Source of the DNA: Gnetum montanum | Lineage: Eukaryota > Streptophyta > Gnetopsida > Gnetales > Gnetaceae | Assembly: GCA_015680685.1 (NCBI GenBank) | Contig: MNCI01024321.1 | Span: forward strand, 494,330 to 541,413 | Direction of reading: 5' to 3' | DNA length: 47,084 bases | Part shown: positions 32,901 to 43,412 of the stretch, piece after piece | Numbering within the stretch: the first letter of the stretch is position 1 | How the letters are laid out: each line of letters starts with the position of its first letter | Position numbers and translations under genes: made by a program | Notes under the pieces: model-generated | Told to the model about the DNA's origin: nothing | Database searches by the model: none | What the model saw: only the letters and a program-made list of their open reading frames with translations

Positions 32901-32908
32901 TATAAATA
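32901..32908 (+). promoter_or_regulatory. TATA box of the A2 5' LTR
   Basis: TATAAATA followed by AGAGGCGACACTCCCCTCATTT, a context kept in A3 (37185) and, inverted, in A1 (702) and the A3 right LTR (44559). Confidence 0.75.
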
Positions 32909-33169
32909 AGAGGCGACACTCCCCTCATTTCTCATCCTAGGCTAGAAGTAGTGAAGCTCTAGCAATTTGATCGCTCCAGAGATAGAATATTTTCCATGTG
33001 CCCGCAATAAGAGTCCCCAAGTGAACGGATCTTTATTCGAGAAGCTTTGTACCTGAACGCAAGCTGTGTACAGTAATAAAGACGAGCTTTGTGGATAAAC
33101 CTTGCAGTGCATGGAATAGGATTTATTACCTATTATTTCTTACTTGTTATTTATTACATGCATTAGCGT

Positions 33170-33366
33170 GGAATGAGTACAACTTGATTACGAGCATTGA
33201 CAAATGTGTACAGCTAATCAAGGAATCGGCTACTCATCGCGATTAGTCTCTCTCACCCTTGTCTCCTACAACGTGGGATGAGTACGACTTGATTACGAGC
33301 ATCTACGGATGTGTACAGCTAGTCGAGGAATCAGCTGCTCATCACACTTAGGCTAGTTAAGTGCCT
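33170..33366 (+). repeat. Subrepeats inside the A2 LTR
   Basis: Two units of about 100-115 bp. Each holds GTGGRATGAGTACRACTTGATTACGAGCAT, then GTGTACAGCTARTCRAGGAATC and GCT(A/G)CTCATC. A3's LTR has about four full or partial copies of the same unit. Confidence 0.8.
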
Positions 33367-33766
33367 CAGTATGACCACTTTGAGCGCGTGCGTTACATGT
33401 GGTGATCCCAGTAACAATTAGCGTTTGGTAGCCACAGTTGCATAGTTCAGGGTGTGTACAGTAAGTGGGAATGGATGCTAATGCTAGTTAATTTAGACTT
33501 AGTCCTTAGTTAGAGTTAGTTAGCTCTCTCAATCCTTCACCCTTTACCATAGGAGATAAAACCATAAAGGACCAAAAAAATCATATACCTTGGACTTACT
33601 TAACCATACACCATGACAACAACAAGTAAGTCTAGGAAGACAACAAATGATTAACCCCAAGTGTTCCATGGGGTGTTTAGGCATTTAGTTTGCAGAGTTT
33701 GACTGAATCGCATGTGCTATGATCGTTTCGTATGGTTGAGTGTAGGGGTACCTCGCCACTCATCAT

Positions 33767-33784
33767 TGGCGCTGTTGCTGGGGA
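33767..33784 (+). other. Primer binding site, tRNA-Asp type (A2)
   Basis: TGGCGCTGTTGCTGGGGA, one base after the LTR, matching the tRNA-Asp(GUC) 3' end at 16 of 18 positions. Both mismatches are C-to-T. Confidence 0.9.
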
Positions 33785-34011
33785 CTAAGTGTTTGTGCGC
33801 TGAATAGAACATAAGGGATATCACTCACATCATTGTGAGCCTTAACGAACCTTCAGGTTAATTAAGAAAAAATTTATATAACAGTGGAATTAGCACACCG
33901 ATAAAAATACCTTCTTCTCATAAGAGCAACTCACCGCCTAAGGACCACACATGAGACAGTCGGCAAGATAAAACACATAACCAAAATCAACCAAGTCCTA
34001 AACAATATAAG

Positions 34012-36181
34012 ATGACATATACTCATCCCGATGAGTATATTCCTAATTTTACTTTTGTTCTCCATCAGGACGAACAACTGCAGTGGAGAGACTTACAAGG
34101 TAACATTGTGTTACCCCCAGATCGATCAATCTCTCACATGCTTTTCTGTGCCTTGGCATAGATAGGCATGACTGAGCTATATGCTGAATACATTACAGAG
34201 GATTTTAACATGAGGGATTATTATCCCACAGATTAAGGCAGGATAGCCAACATACATTGTCGAAGGGCAAGGCCCCGCATGTCCTTAGTGAAATAGGAGA
34301 CGAGGAACCCTTTATCATGGGTTCTGTAGCAAAATATATTCCCCCTCCTAACAATGGTGAGGAGGTTGAGTATCAGAACCTACGATCAACGATACATATC
34401 CCTTGTTCTGATGCCCATGAACACCAACTGTCCACAGAGGGAACAACCACTTATGCTAAGGACGGGCACTTAGATCGTCACCACGATCGGGGCAGTAGCA
34501 GCCGAAGAGAAGACAAGAAACATCGTCATGGCGATGGTTCCCCTTCTTCTTCTCCTTCATCCCATCACTCATCCTCTCCTTCCACATCTGGGCGTAGCCA
34601 CCATGAACATAAAGGTGAGGATAAAGGTAAAAAGGATGAAAGACCTCGACGGGAAAGTCGAGAGTGAGGACAAGGGCAAGGACGTAGGGAGAGTAGGGAA
34701 CAACGCAGACATCATAGGCGTCATGAAAGAGATGATCATGACGAGCCCCTACTCGCAACCTGAAGTATGCTTAACATTACAAAGGTAGTTAGGATTCCCA
34801 CAAGGAATTTAAAGGATAGCCGGATCAAGCATTTAGACATGAATAATATCCCACAGTTTGAGGGCGGATATAATGCAGATCTGCAAAATTATTTACAAGC
34901 ATTCCACGATGCCTATGCCTTGCAGAATATAGAAAATGAGTGGCAAAAACTTAAGTTGTTCCCAAGGACACTCACCATAGAAGCAGAGAGCTGGTACCGG
35001 TCCTTAGAACCAGAAACCATCACGAGGTGGAGTACAATGCTAGAACTATTCAACAAAAAGTATCAAACATACTCCAGAGTGTCTAATTTGCATAAGCATA
35101 TCCAAGGCTGGAAGCAAGGTACACATGAACCCTTGGATGCTGCCATGGCCCGCTATTACACATTGTTACATTATTGCCTGGGCCATGGTTACGCTCAGCA
35201 GGATCAACTTCGCCACATTGTGGATGGGCTAAGGAATGAAACTAGAAGAACCGTTGGGACTTATGCCCAAGGGAGACTCTCACAACTTAGAACCCATGAA
35301 GTACGTAGCTTGTTGGACCAAGTAGAAAAGGAATAGGGTGAGCTACGCAAAAGGGAAAGTATGGAAGAGTATAACCGTGATCCCTCCCTTCGAAAGAAGG
35401 GAGTGAAATTTTGTGATGAAGAGGATGAGTCAACAATTGAAGAGTTGGTGAATCGGAAAACTTTACCGATCCAAAAATTAACAACCGAGGTATCGGCCAA
35501 AGTAGACCAAATGTGGGATTCCTTAGACCCAAGAATTGAAACAGTGTTGAAAATTGTAGAAGAGTCTAAGGTAGAACAAAGTAGTGACAAAGGTAAAAAA
35601 AAGTGGAGAGATTTAAGCCCTGCACATAACAAAGGTAAGGGAAAAATCACTAACTTTGATGTGGTTGTGGATTTGGATTCAGACAATGATGGTGGATGTG
35701 AGATCTGCCATTATGACCATCCTAAGGGATGTTGCCCCATCATCTCACATCTACAGGAGTCTGGGGTGTATGCGCTTAATCCAAGACTCAACCAANNNNN
35801 NNNNNNNNNNNNNNNNNNNNNNNNNNNNNNNNNNNNNNNNNNNNNNNNNNNNNNNNNNNNNNNNNNNNNNNNNNNNNNNNNNNNNNNNNNNNNNNNNNNN
35901 NNNNNNNNGAGTACTTCAGAAGGACACCTTCTCCTCCGAGAGACATCTCACACTTGTTCCATCCTCCTAATCCATCCGCACCTCTTCCACCACAAGTAGT
36001 TCCCATAACACCTCCTGCTCCAACAATGCAAGGGGAACTTCCTCCTCAACCACAGCAACGTCACACTGCGAGAGTTGTAAATATCCAACCTGCTACTGGT
36101 TCTGACAACTGTAACAAGATAAGACCTTACTTCAGAACCAAAAGCCCAGATAAACTCTTGCAAAAATAAGCGATTGAGGCC
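34012..36181 (+). pseudogene. gag, decayed and gapped (A2)
   Basis: The N-terminal region at 34012 reads MTYTHPDEYIPNFTFVLHQDEQ; the start codon expected earlier (near 33908) reads ATA, so 34012 is the first visible Met. After a deletion frameshift near 34240 the frame is open at 34257-34667, with an RS-like stretch (HHDRGSSSRREDKKHRHGDG and more), and at 34767-35336, the capsid-like region with AESWYRSLEPETITRWSTM. It continues at 35361-35795 with the knuckle CEICHYDHPKGCC (about 35698). The Pro-rich tail resumes at 35909 after the gap. Stops at 34160, 34665 and 35334; the first is CAG in A3. Gag would build particles, possibly together with proteins of a pol-bearing relative. Confidence 0.85.
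35796..35908. other. Run of 113 Ns (assembly gap)
   Basis: The flanks align to A3 at 40189 and 40454, which leaves 264 bp there. The true missing piece is therefore probably larger than 113 bp, and it covers the Gln-rich part of Gag. Confidence 0.95.
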
Positions 36182-36999
36182 ATGAACACTCCTCCACCAT
36201 CCAACACTTTGGAGCACCCTTCAGTCCAACAGAACGTAATGCATACGGTTATGTTAACACATACCGTAACTGATTGGATCAAGGTGGGCCACCTTCCCAA
36301 GAAACTAACTAACCTTGGGAGTCCCTTAATCCATTTGCAAATCACCGAAAATAAACCACATAGGGCTCTTCTTAACTCAGGTTTTGGAGTTAACTTAATT
36401 TTACTAGAGATGTATCACGCTTGGAACCTGCCCCAACTTAAGAAGAGAAACATTCAACTAGAGCTGGCAGACCAGTCCATCACCATTCCCTTGGGATTAG
36501 TGGAGGACATCATTACGATTGTGTGTGGTTGGTCTTATCCAGCTGATTTTCTGGTGATTGAAGTGAACAACAATGAAGGGGACTTCCCGATTATAATGGG
36601 AAGCGCATGGCTTAGTATAGGAGATGCATGCCTTAGGATCTACGATCTTTCCTTGGAAATCTCTAAGATAAACATATGTGGAAAGATCGAGAAGAGGAAA
36701 GTTCCATGCATCACATACAGTGATTCATCGGGTGACGACATGGAGGAAATGCCTCCATGTAACAGGTGTGCCCACGAAACTTTGAACCAAAGATGCCTGT
36801 ATGTAGCAACCACACAAGAAGTAGTAGACACCCCGTGGTTGATAGCTAGAAGGAGCAGAAACATGTGCATGGAACAAACTAAGGAAACCCATGCCAACAA
36901 CGAAGGCATAGACACATTGGAATATGAGCGTTGCCAACTTCCATCCCTCAATCTAAGATCATCAATTGGGAAAAGTTGGGCACTTTTACGAAATTCAAA
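36182..36999 (+). pseudogene. Aspartic protease with active-site Asp lost (A2)
   Basis: Open from 36182. HTVMLTHTVTDWIKVGHLPKK leads into RALLNSGFGVNLI, where the catalytic Asp is Asn (AAC, 36374-36376), then LELADQSITIPLGLVEDI and FPIIMGSAWLSIGDACL. The connector with CLYVATTQEVVDTPWL follows. The fold is complete in outline, but the enzyme would be inactive. A3 has a different substitution at the same codon, so the loss is independent in each copy. Confidence 0.88.
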
Positions 37000-37082
37000 T
37001 AGATGCTCACTATTTCGGATCTNCTTTACACATTTTTGTTTTGCAAATTTCTTTAACTTTTCTAATTTTTGTTTTACAAATT
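37000..37082 (+). other. Deletion junction and start of 3' UTR (A2)
   Basis: The connector breaks off after the codons for T-K-F-K in one frame (about 36999), and the next recognisable word is TATTTCGGATCT, the pol terminus block. After N 37023 about 100 bp present in A3 are missing, and the UTR continues with the TTTGTTTTGCAAATTTCTTTAAC stretch up to the A3 insertion. Confidence 0.7.
37078..37082 (+). repeat. Target site duplication, left copy (A3)
   Basis: AAATT directly before TGATGAG, matched exactly by AAATT at 44652-44656. Confidence 0.8.
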
Positions 37083-37184
37083 TGATGAGACGCGATATGC
37101 ACAAACCGTGATATCGCATCCCATGCGATATCGCGTACACGATATCACGTCTTCCCCTGCGATATCACGGTCCATCGCCAAATC

Positions 37185-37192
37185 TATAAATA
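37185..37192 (+). promoter_or_regulatory. TATA box of the A3 5' LTR
   Basis: TATAAATA followed by AGAGGTGGCACTCCCCTCATTT. The palindromic U3 block is at 37083-37170. Confidence 0.75.
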
Positions 37193-37438
37193 AGAGGTGG
37201 CACTCCCCTCATTTCCCAATCCTAGCTAGAAGTAGCAAAGCTCTGGCAGTTTGATCACTCCAGAGTTAGATTAATTTCCCATGTGCCCGCAGTAGGAATC
37301 CTAGAGTGAACAGCTCTTTATTTGAGCAAATTTGTACCTGAACACAAGTTGTGTATGGCAATAAAGACGTACTTGATCGGATAAACCTTGCAGTGCATGG
37401 ATAGGATTTTATTTATTATTATTTATTACTTTCCTAGA

Positions 37439-37745
37439 ATGCGGTACGAGTACAACTTGATTACGAGCATCTAAGGATGTGTACGGCTAGTCAAGGAATC
37501 GGCTGCTCGTCGCATGCAATATGAGTACGACTTGATTACGAGCATTCAGACTACTTGATAACCTAGTAGCGTATTCTAGGATCTATGCATGGTAATCCCA
37601 GTGGTAGTCCCAGTGTGTACGGCTAATCAAGGAATCGGCTGCTCATCGCACTTAGGCTAGAAATGGGGTAAGTAAGACTTGGCTACAAGCACCTACGAGT
37701 GTGTACGGCTAGTCAAGGAATCAGCTGCTTATCACACTTAGGCTA
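37439..37745 (+). repeat. Subrepeats inside the A3 5' LTR
   Basis: About four complete or partial units with ACTTGATTACGAGCAT and GTGTACGGCTAGTCAAGGAATC followed by GGCTGCTC(A/G)TCGCA. One unit is split by a stretch around CTAGTAGCGTATTCTAGGATC. Copy number differs from A2 and explains most of the LTR length difference. Confidence 0.8.
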
Positions 37746-38155
37746 GTTAGGTGCCTCAGCACGACCACTTCGAGCACGTGCATTATGTGTGGTGATCCCA
37801 GTAATGATTAGCATTTGGTAGCCACTGTTGCATAGTTCAGGGTGTGTATGGTAAGTGGGAACGGATGCTGACGCTAGTTAATTTAGACTTAGGTCCTTAG
37901 TTAGAGTAGTTAGTTCTCTTAACCCTTCACCCTTTAGCATAGGAGAAAAACCATAAAAGACCAAAAAAATCATATACCTCGGACTTACTTAACCATACAC
38001 CATGACAACAACAAGTAAGTCTAGGAAGACAACGAATGATTAACCCTAAGTGTTCCATGGGGCTTTTAGGCATTTAGTCTGTGGAGTTCGACCGGATCGC
38101 GCGTGCTACGCTCATTTAGCATGGTTGAGTGTAGGGGTACCTCGCCACTCATCAT

Positions 38156-38173
38156 TGGCGCCATTGCCAGGGA
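38156..38173 (+). other. Primer binding site, tRNA-Asp type (A3)
   Basis: TGGCGCCATTGCCAGGGA, 16 of 18 bases matching the tRNA-Asp(GUC) end; both differences are G-to-A. Confidence 0.92.
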
Positions 38174-38294
38174 CTAAGTGTCTATGCGCTAAATAGAACA
38201 TAAGGGATATCACTCACATTGTTGTGAGCCTTAACGAACCTTCGGGTTAATCAAAAGAAAAAGTTTATAACGGTTATTTAGCACACTGATAAAA

Positions 38295-40714
38295 ATGCCT
38301 TCTTCTCATAAGAGCAACTCACCACCTAAGGACCATACTAGAGACAGTCGGCAACATAAAAACATAACCAAGATCAGCCAGTGCCTCAGTAGTATAAGAT
38401 GACATATACTCATCCCGATGAGTATATTCCTAACTTTACTTTTATTCTCCATCAGGACGAACAACTATGGTGTAGAGATTTGCAAGGTAACATCATGTTA
38501 CCCCTAGATCGATCAGTCCCTAACATGCTCTTCTATGTCTTGGTACAGATTGGCATGCAAAAAAATTACGCTGAATACGTTGCAGATGATTTTGACATGA
38601 GGGATTATTTTCCCATAGATGCCCAACGTATTCGGGACTTAAGGCAGGAGAGTCAACATACTTTTTTGAAGGGCAAAGCCCCACACGTCCTTAGCGAAAT
38701 AGAAGATGAGGAACCTCTTATCACAGGTTCTTTAGCAAAGGATGTTCCCCATCCTAATGATGGTGAGGAGGATGAGTATTAGAACCTATGATCAACGATA
38801 CATATCCTTGGTTTTGATGCCCGTGAACACCAACTATTCACAGAGGGAACAACCACTCATGCTAAGGATGGGCACTTTGATTGTCACCATGATCGAGGCC
38901 ATAGTATCCGAAGAGAAAGAAAGAAACATCGTCATGGCGATGGTTCCCCTTCTTCACATCACTCACCCTCTCCTTCCACATCTGGGCGTAGCCACCTTGA
39001 ACATAAAAGGGAGTATAAAAGTAAAAAGGATGAAAGACCTCGACGTGAAAGTCAAGAGAGATGACAAGGGAAAAGACGTAGGGAGAGCAGGGAATCGCAC
39101 AAACATCACAGGCATCATGAAAGAGAAGATCATGACAAGCCCCTACTCGCAACCCGAAGTATGCTTAACATAATAGAGGCAGTTAGGATTCCCACAAGGC
39201 ATTTAAAGGATAGTCGGATGAAGCGATTGGACATGAACAATATCCCACGATTTGAAGGGGGATACAATGCTGATTCGCAAAATCATTTGCAGGCATTCCA
39301 CGATGCCTAGGCCTCACAGAATATAGATAGTGAGTGGAAGAAACTTAAGTTGTTCCCAAGGACACTCACCAGAGAAGTAGAGAGCTGGTACTAGTCCTCA
39401 GAACCGGAAACCATCAGGAGGTGGTGTACGATGCTAGAATTATTCAACGAAAAGTATCAAATGTGCTCCAGAGTATCCAATTTGCGTAAGCAGATCCAAG
39501 GCTGGAAGCAAGGTCATCACAAGTCCTTGGATGCTGCCATGGCCTGCTACTACACACTGTTACATCGTTGCCAAGGCCATGGGTATACACAGCGGGATCA
39601 ACTGCGCCACATCATGGATGGGCTAAGGCATGAAACGAGACGAACCCTTGGAACTTATGCCCAAGGGAGGTTGTCACAACTTAGAGCCCATGAAGTGCAA
39701 AGCTTGTTGGAGCAAGCAGCAAACGAAGAAGGTGAGCTATGTAAAAGGGAAAGTGTGGAGGAATACAACCACGATCCCTCCCTTCGAAAGAAGGGAGTGA
39801 AATTTTGTGATGAAGAGGATGAGTCACTAATCGAAGAGTTGGTGAACCGAAAAACCTTGCCAATCCAAAAGTTAACAACAGAAATAGCGGCTAAGGTAGA
39901 CAATGTATGGAGTTCCTTAGACTCTAAAATTGAAACTATCTTAAAAATTGTAGAAGAGTCTAAGGTAGAGCAAATTAGTGACAAAGGTAAGAAAAATTGG
40001 AGAGATTTAAGCCCTGCACATAACAAGGATAAGGGAAAAATCACTAACTCCGATGTGGCTGTAGATTCTGACACAGACGATGATGGTGGATATGACATCT
40101 GCTACTATGACCATCCTAAGGGATGTTGTCCTATTATCTCACATCGACAGGAGTCTGGGGTGTATGCACTAAATCCAAGACTCAATCAACGGCAAACACC
40201 CCGAAGGTTGCCTTATCCACAAGGTAACCCAAGGCAGTTCCACCAACCACTAACGTATTATCCAAGTGGAACTCCACCATAGTCCATCGAACAGCATCAG
40301 TAATGGTAATACCCATAGTCATGGGGGATGCCATCACCAAAACAATAGTACCCTTACCGGCAGCCTGACCCTTATGGATATTATGTGCAGCAGCCAATTT
40401 CTCCAAGTGACTCTATGGGTCACGCAACCCCCAACCATCACTACCAAGCTCGGGAGTACTTTAGAAGGACTCCTTCTCCTCTGGGAGACACTCCATACCC
40501 ACACCATCCTCCTAATCCATCCGCACCTCTTCCACCTCAAGTAGTTCCCGTAACACCTCCTGCTCCAACAATGCAAGGGGAATTTCCTCCTCAACCGCAG
40601 CAACGTCACGCTACAAGAGCTATAAATATCCAACCTGCTGCTGGTTCTGACAACTGTAAAAAGAGAAGACCTTACTTCAGAACCAAAAGCCTAGACAAAC
40701 TCTCGCAACAATAA
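38295..40714 (+). pseudogene. gag, decayed (A3)
   Basis: The ATG at 38295-38297 begins M-P-S-S-H-K-S-N-S-P-P-K-D. One frame change near 38390 leads into an otherwise continuous frame from 38399 through protease, interrupted by stops. The parts are an N-terminal domain (open 38399-38782), an Arg/Ser/His/Lys-rich RS-like stretch (about 38876-39136), the capsid-like region (open 39431-40282, with WCTMLELFNEKYQ), and a knuckle in which the first Cys is Tyr (YDICYYDHPKGCC, about 40090). The tail is Gln/Pro-rich and holds several TAG or TAA codons where B3 has CAG or CAA. Length and order fit Athila-like Gag. Confidence 0.87.
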
Positions 40715-41558
40715 GTGGTTGAGGCCATGTACATCTCTTCGCCATCTAACACTTCGGAGCACCCTTCAGTCCAACAGGGCATAACGCATACGGTTATGTT
40801 AACGCATACTGTAACTAACTGGATCAAGGTAGGCCACCTTCCCAGGAAACTAACTGACCCTGGGAGTCCCTTAATCTATTTACAAATCACCAAAAATGAA
40901 CCACATAGGGCTCTTCTTCATTCAGGTTCTGGAGTCAAATTAATTTCAAGAAAGATGTATCACGCCTGCAACCTACCCCAACTTAAGAAGAGCAACATTC
41001 AACTAGAGCTGGCAGACCAGTCCATCACCATTCCCTTGGGATTAGTGGAGGACGTTATTACCACTGTGTGTGGTTGGTCCTACCCAGCTGACTTTCTGGT
41101 GATCGAAGTGAACAACAATGAAGGGGACTTCCCAATTATAATGGGCAGGGCATGGCTAAGCACAGTAGATGCATGCCTTAGGATCCGTGATCTTTCCTTA
41201 GAAACCTCTAAGATAAACATATGTGGAAAGATCGAGAAGAGGAAAGTTCCATGCATCAGATACAGTGATTCATCGGGTGATGACATGGAGGGATGCTCAT
41301 CTCCTCGATGGAGTAGGTGTGCCCTTGAAACTTTGCAACAAAGATGCCTGTATGTAGCAACCACACAAGAAGTAGTAGACACATCGTGGTTGACAGCTAC
41401 TCGTAAGAGCATAGCAGACAAATATGCATGGAACAAACTGAGGAAACCCATGCCAACAACGAATGCATAGACACATTGAAACATGAGCATCGCCAACTTC
41501 CACCCCTCAACCTAAGAACATCAGTTGGGAGAAGTTGGGCACTTATACGAAAATCAAA
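40715..41558 (+). pseudogene. Aspartic protease with active-site Asp lost (A3)
   Basis: Continuous with gag and open to 41470. HTVMLTHTVTNWIKVGHLPRK is followed by RALLHSGSGVKLIS, with His (CAT, 40919-40921) in place of the catalytic Asp. LELADQSITIPLGLVEDV and FPIIMGRAWLSTVDACLRIR follow. The connector after about 41340 (CLYVATTQEVVDTSWL) runs to the deletion point. The fold is otherwise well kept, yet it cannot be an active protease. Confidence 0.9.
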
Positions 41559-41625
41559 CAAACGCTCATTATTTCGAATCTCTCCCTTACAACTCAGTCA
41601 TGGGGGAGATGGCTACCTATGCTAA
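41559..41625 (+). pseudogene. Pol C-terminus fused to the protease connector (A3)
   Basis: Directly after the connector come RSLFRISPLQLSHGGDGYLC and a stop. B3 has SLFEISSYQLSYGGYGHQ at the end of integrase, about 2.9 kb downstream of its connector. RT, RNase H and integrase are therefore cleanly absent. A2 has the same fusion. Confidence 0.85.
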
Positions 41626-43130
41626 CCATATGGGGCCCTAAGTTCTTTTAATTTTTTGTTTTACATGTTTTTGTTTTACATGTTTTTTTTTTACACATTT
41701 TTGTTTTACAGCTTTCTTTAACTTTTCTAATTTTTTGTTTTACAACATCGTTATCTTTTTCCACTTTTTGTGTGAGTGTGTGTGTGTATCCACCATGTAA
41801 GTTTGTCCCATAATAAGTGTTTGGAATGATGGTATGAACTGTTTTCATATTGATTGCTAATGTTTGGTTTTTACCTTTAAGTCACAATGTTGATACTAAG
41901 GTATGTTTCTTTTGATATGGCAGGTAATGAGATCACTTCATCCATCCATCCACCAACTTCTATGGTTTCTCTTAGCTTGGAAATGTACAGTTCCCTTCTA
42001 ATAAGAACTTTAACGAATCAGTGACTAGGTATTTCTCAAACTAAGGAAGGACTCAAGGATTGCAAAGGCTGTGACTTCAAGGGAACTTCATGTTTTTGTA
42101 TTGGTCATTCTCTTGGATGCTTGGATGTTCCCTTCTTGAGTTTTCTTACCATTTCAATGTTACCCAATTATTGGAAGCTGAGACAATAAAAATAAGAAGT
42201 CTTTGCATGGTGTGGTTCTCACGCATAAAAACACAAAAATAAAAAAAAAACCCCGAAGAAAGTGAGAATTCAAAGCACACCCCTTAGACAAAATAAAATT
42301 TGGGCCACATGCACTGGTTATGGAACCAAAAGTGTTCCCTCTAACTAAGGCCCTTCTCGCTTCCCATTCTCTCCTTTATTTCATCGGAATGATGGTGGCT
42401 CTTTGAAGATGCATCCTCGTTATCCATGTGGATTGTTTAACCGAATGCATTGATGCGAAGTCACTGGAAGTGGTTGGTTTGAGGCCGAAGTTGGAATGAG
42501 ACTTGAAAAGTCACATTAATCATCAAACACACCAGGGGTTGTACACCACCTTGTTCATGGGATCCCATTCCATTCTACTCTCTCCATCCTTCTCTCCATT
42601 ATTCACCTCATTGCTGGTTGTATCATTAGTGTATATATTTTGGTTGATGCATTGTTTTCTTTTCGATAAATTCTTGCGGTTAAGACATTAACTCTTGTTC
42701 CAAAAGACATTCCCAAAGCCTATGGACTCTTCGAATGTGGGTCTGTCAGGGCATTAACGGCATGAGCTTGCTTTGTGGAGGACCCACTGACATTCGTATG
42801 TGGTGCATTAGTTAACTTCTTTTCCTTAATGTTTTGTAATTAATTATTATTTTGTTCATTCCCATCTTGACATCCATGTCACTGCTATATTTAGTTGTCC
42901 CTTTTTATCTATCTTTCTTACTCCTTTCCCTTCTCCATTCTAATGCTACCGAAGGTTCATGATTAGTCATGGGGGTACAGGGCCCACTTTTTTTGATTTT
43001 CTCCTAGCCCCAAAATTTTTGATTTTCTTCCTAACCCCTACACCTTTAGTAGTCATCATTACTACATCTCTCGATCCATATTAGCCATACCACAACCTAG
43101 CCAATGAACCTACACCGAAGCAAGGTACTA
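41626..43130 (+). other. 3' non-coding region (A3)
   Basis: No gene seen. It starts with repeats of TTTTTGTTTTACA (41650-41745) and a GT-rich run (41769-41787), then the ordered blocks shared with B1, B2 and B3 (CATCCATCCATCCACC near 41943, AAGCACACCCCTTAGACAAAATAAA near 42272, GGCATGAGCTTGCTTTGTGGAGGACCCACT near 42757). A second copy of AGTCATGGGGGTA occurs at 42965-42977, followed by unique sequence. Confidence 0.7.
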
Positions 43131-43412
43131 ATTACTTAATGATTCAATTACCCTTGCTAATATATGATTGTGTTGTATGTGCAGATGGTAATCATACAAT
43201 AATCGAATGGATCTGGAGCAAACACTTGAAATGGAGTAGCGCTGAAGCAGCTATGCAAGGAGCAAGATCGATGGCATGCTTATGGATGGACAACGAAAAG
43301 CGCAATCTTGGCATTGGCAGCAGCAACACTTCTTTCTATCTCTCTCTTTCTTTCAAGCTGCCAACAAAGGCCTGATTTCATTGTAATAAGGTGTTCACCC
43401 TTGTTGTCATGA
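43131..43412 (+). other. Possible spliced short ORF with hydrophobic segment (A3)
   Basis: TGATTGTGTTGTATGTGCAG (43165-43184) has the look of a plant intron end, followed immediately by ATGG. In the frame of that ATG (43185) there are two stops (TAA 43200, TGA about 43227), then open sequence with a strongly hydrophobic stretch AILALAAATLLSISLFLSSC (43302-43361), ending at TGA 43410. Another frame is open from 43139 to 43375. It occupies the place of the aORF in B1 and B2 but does not resemble it. It may be a captured host exon, an envelope-like remnant or chance. Confidence 0.3.

Larger units (their letters stand above)
32767..33765 (+). repeat. 5' LTR of A2
   Basis: TGATGAG to CTCATCA, 999 bp. 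The order is palindromic U3 block, TATA box, AATAAAG (33075-33081), TTGTGGATAAACCTTGCAGTGCATGG, two copies of a subrepeat with ACTTGATTACGAGCAT (33170-33366), and a U5 ending GGTACCTCGCCACTCATCA. It is the cleanest complete family A LTR to compare others with. Confidence 0.93.
37083..38154 (+). repeat. 5' LTR of A3
   Basis: 1072 bp from TGATGAG to CTCATCA. Same order as 32767-33765, with more copies of the internal subrepeat (37439-37745). An AATAAAG signal lies near 37360. Confidence 0.93.

Noticed and set aside
34528-35686. Alternative-frame readings on both strands over gag of A2 (and similar ones in A3, 38742-40098)
   Set aside because: Shadows of the RS-like and charged gag segments. 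The frame matching B3 and the other copies is different.
42965-42977. Second AGTCATGGGGGTA, an alternative polypurine tract in A3
   Set aside because: It is not followed by an LTR start (CAGGGCCC follows), so the copy at 43539-43550 is the functional position. It may mark an older 3' end.
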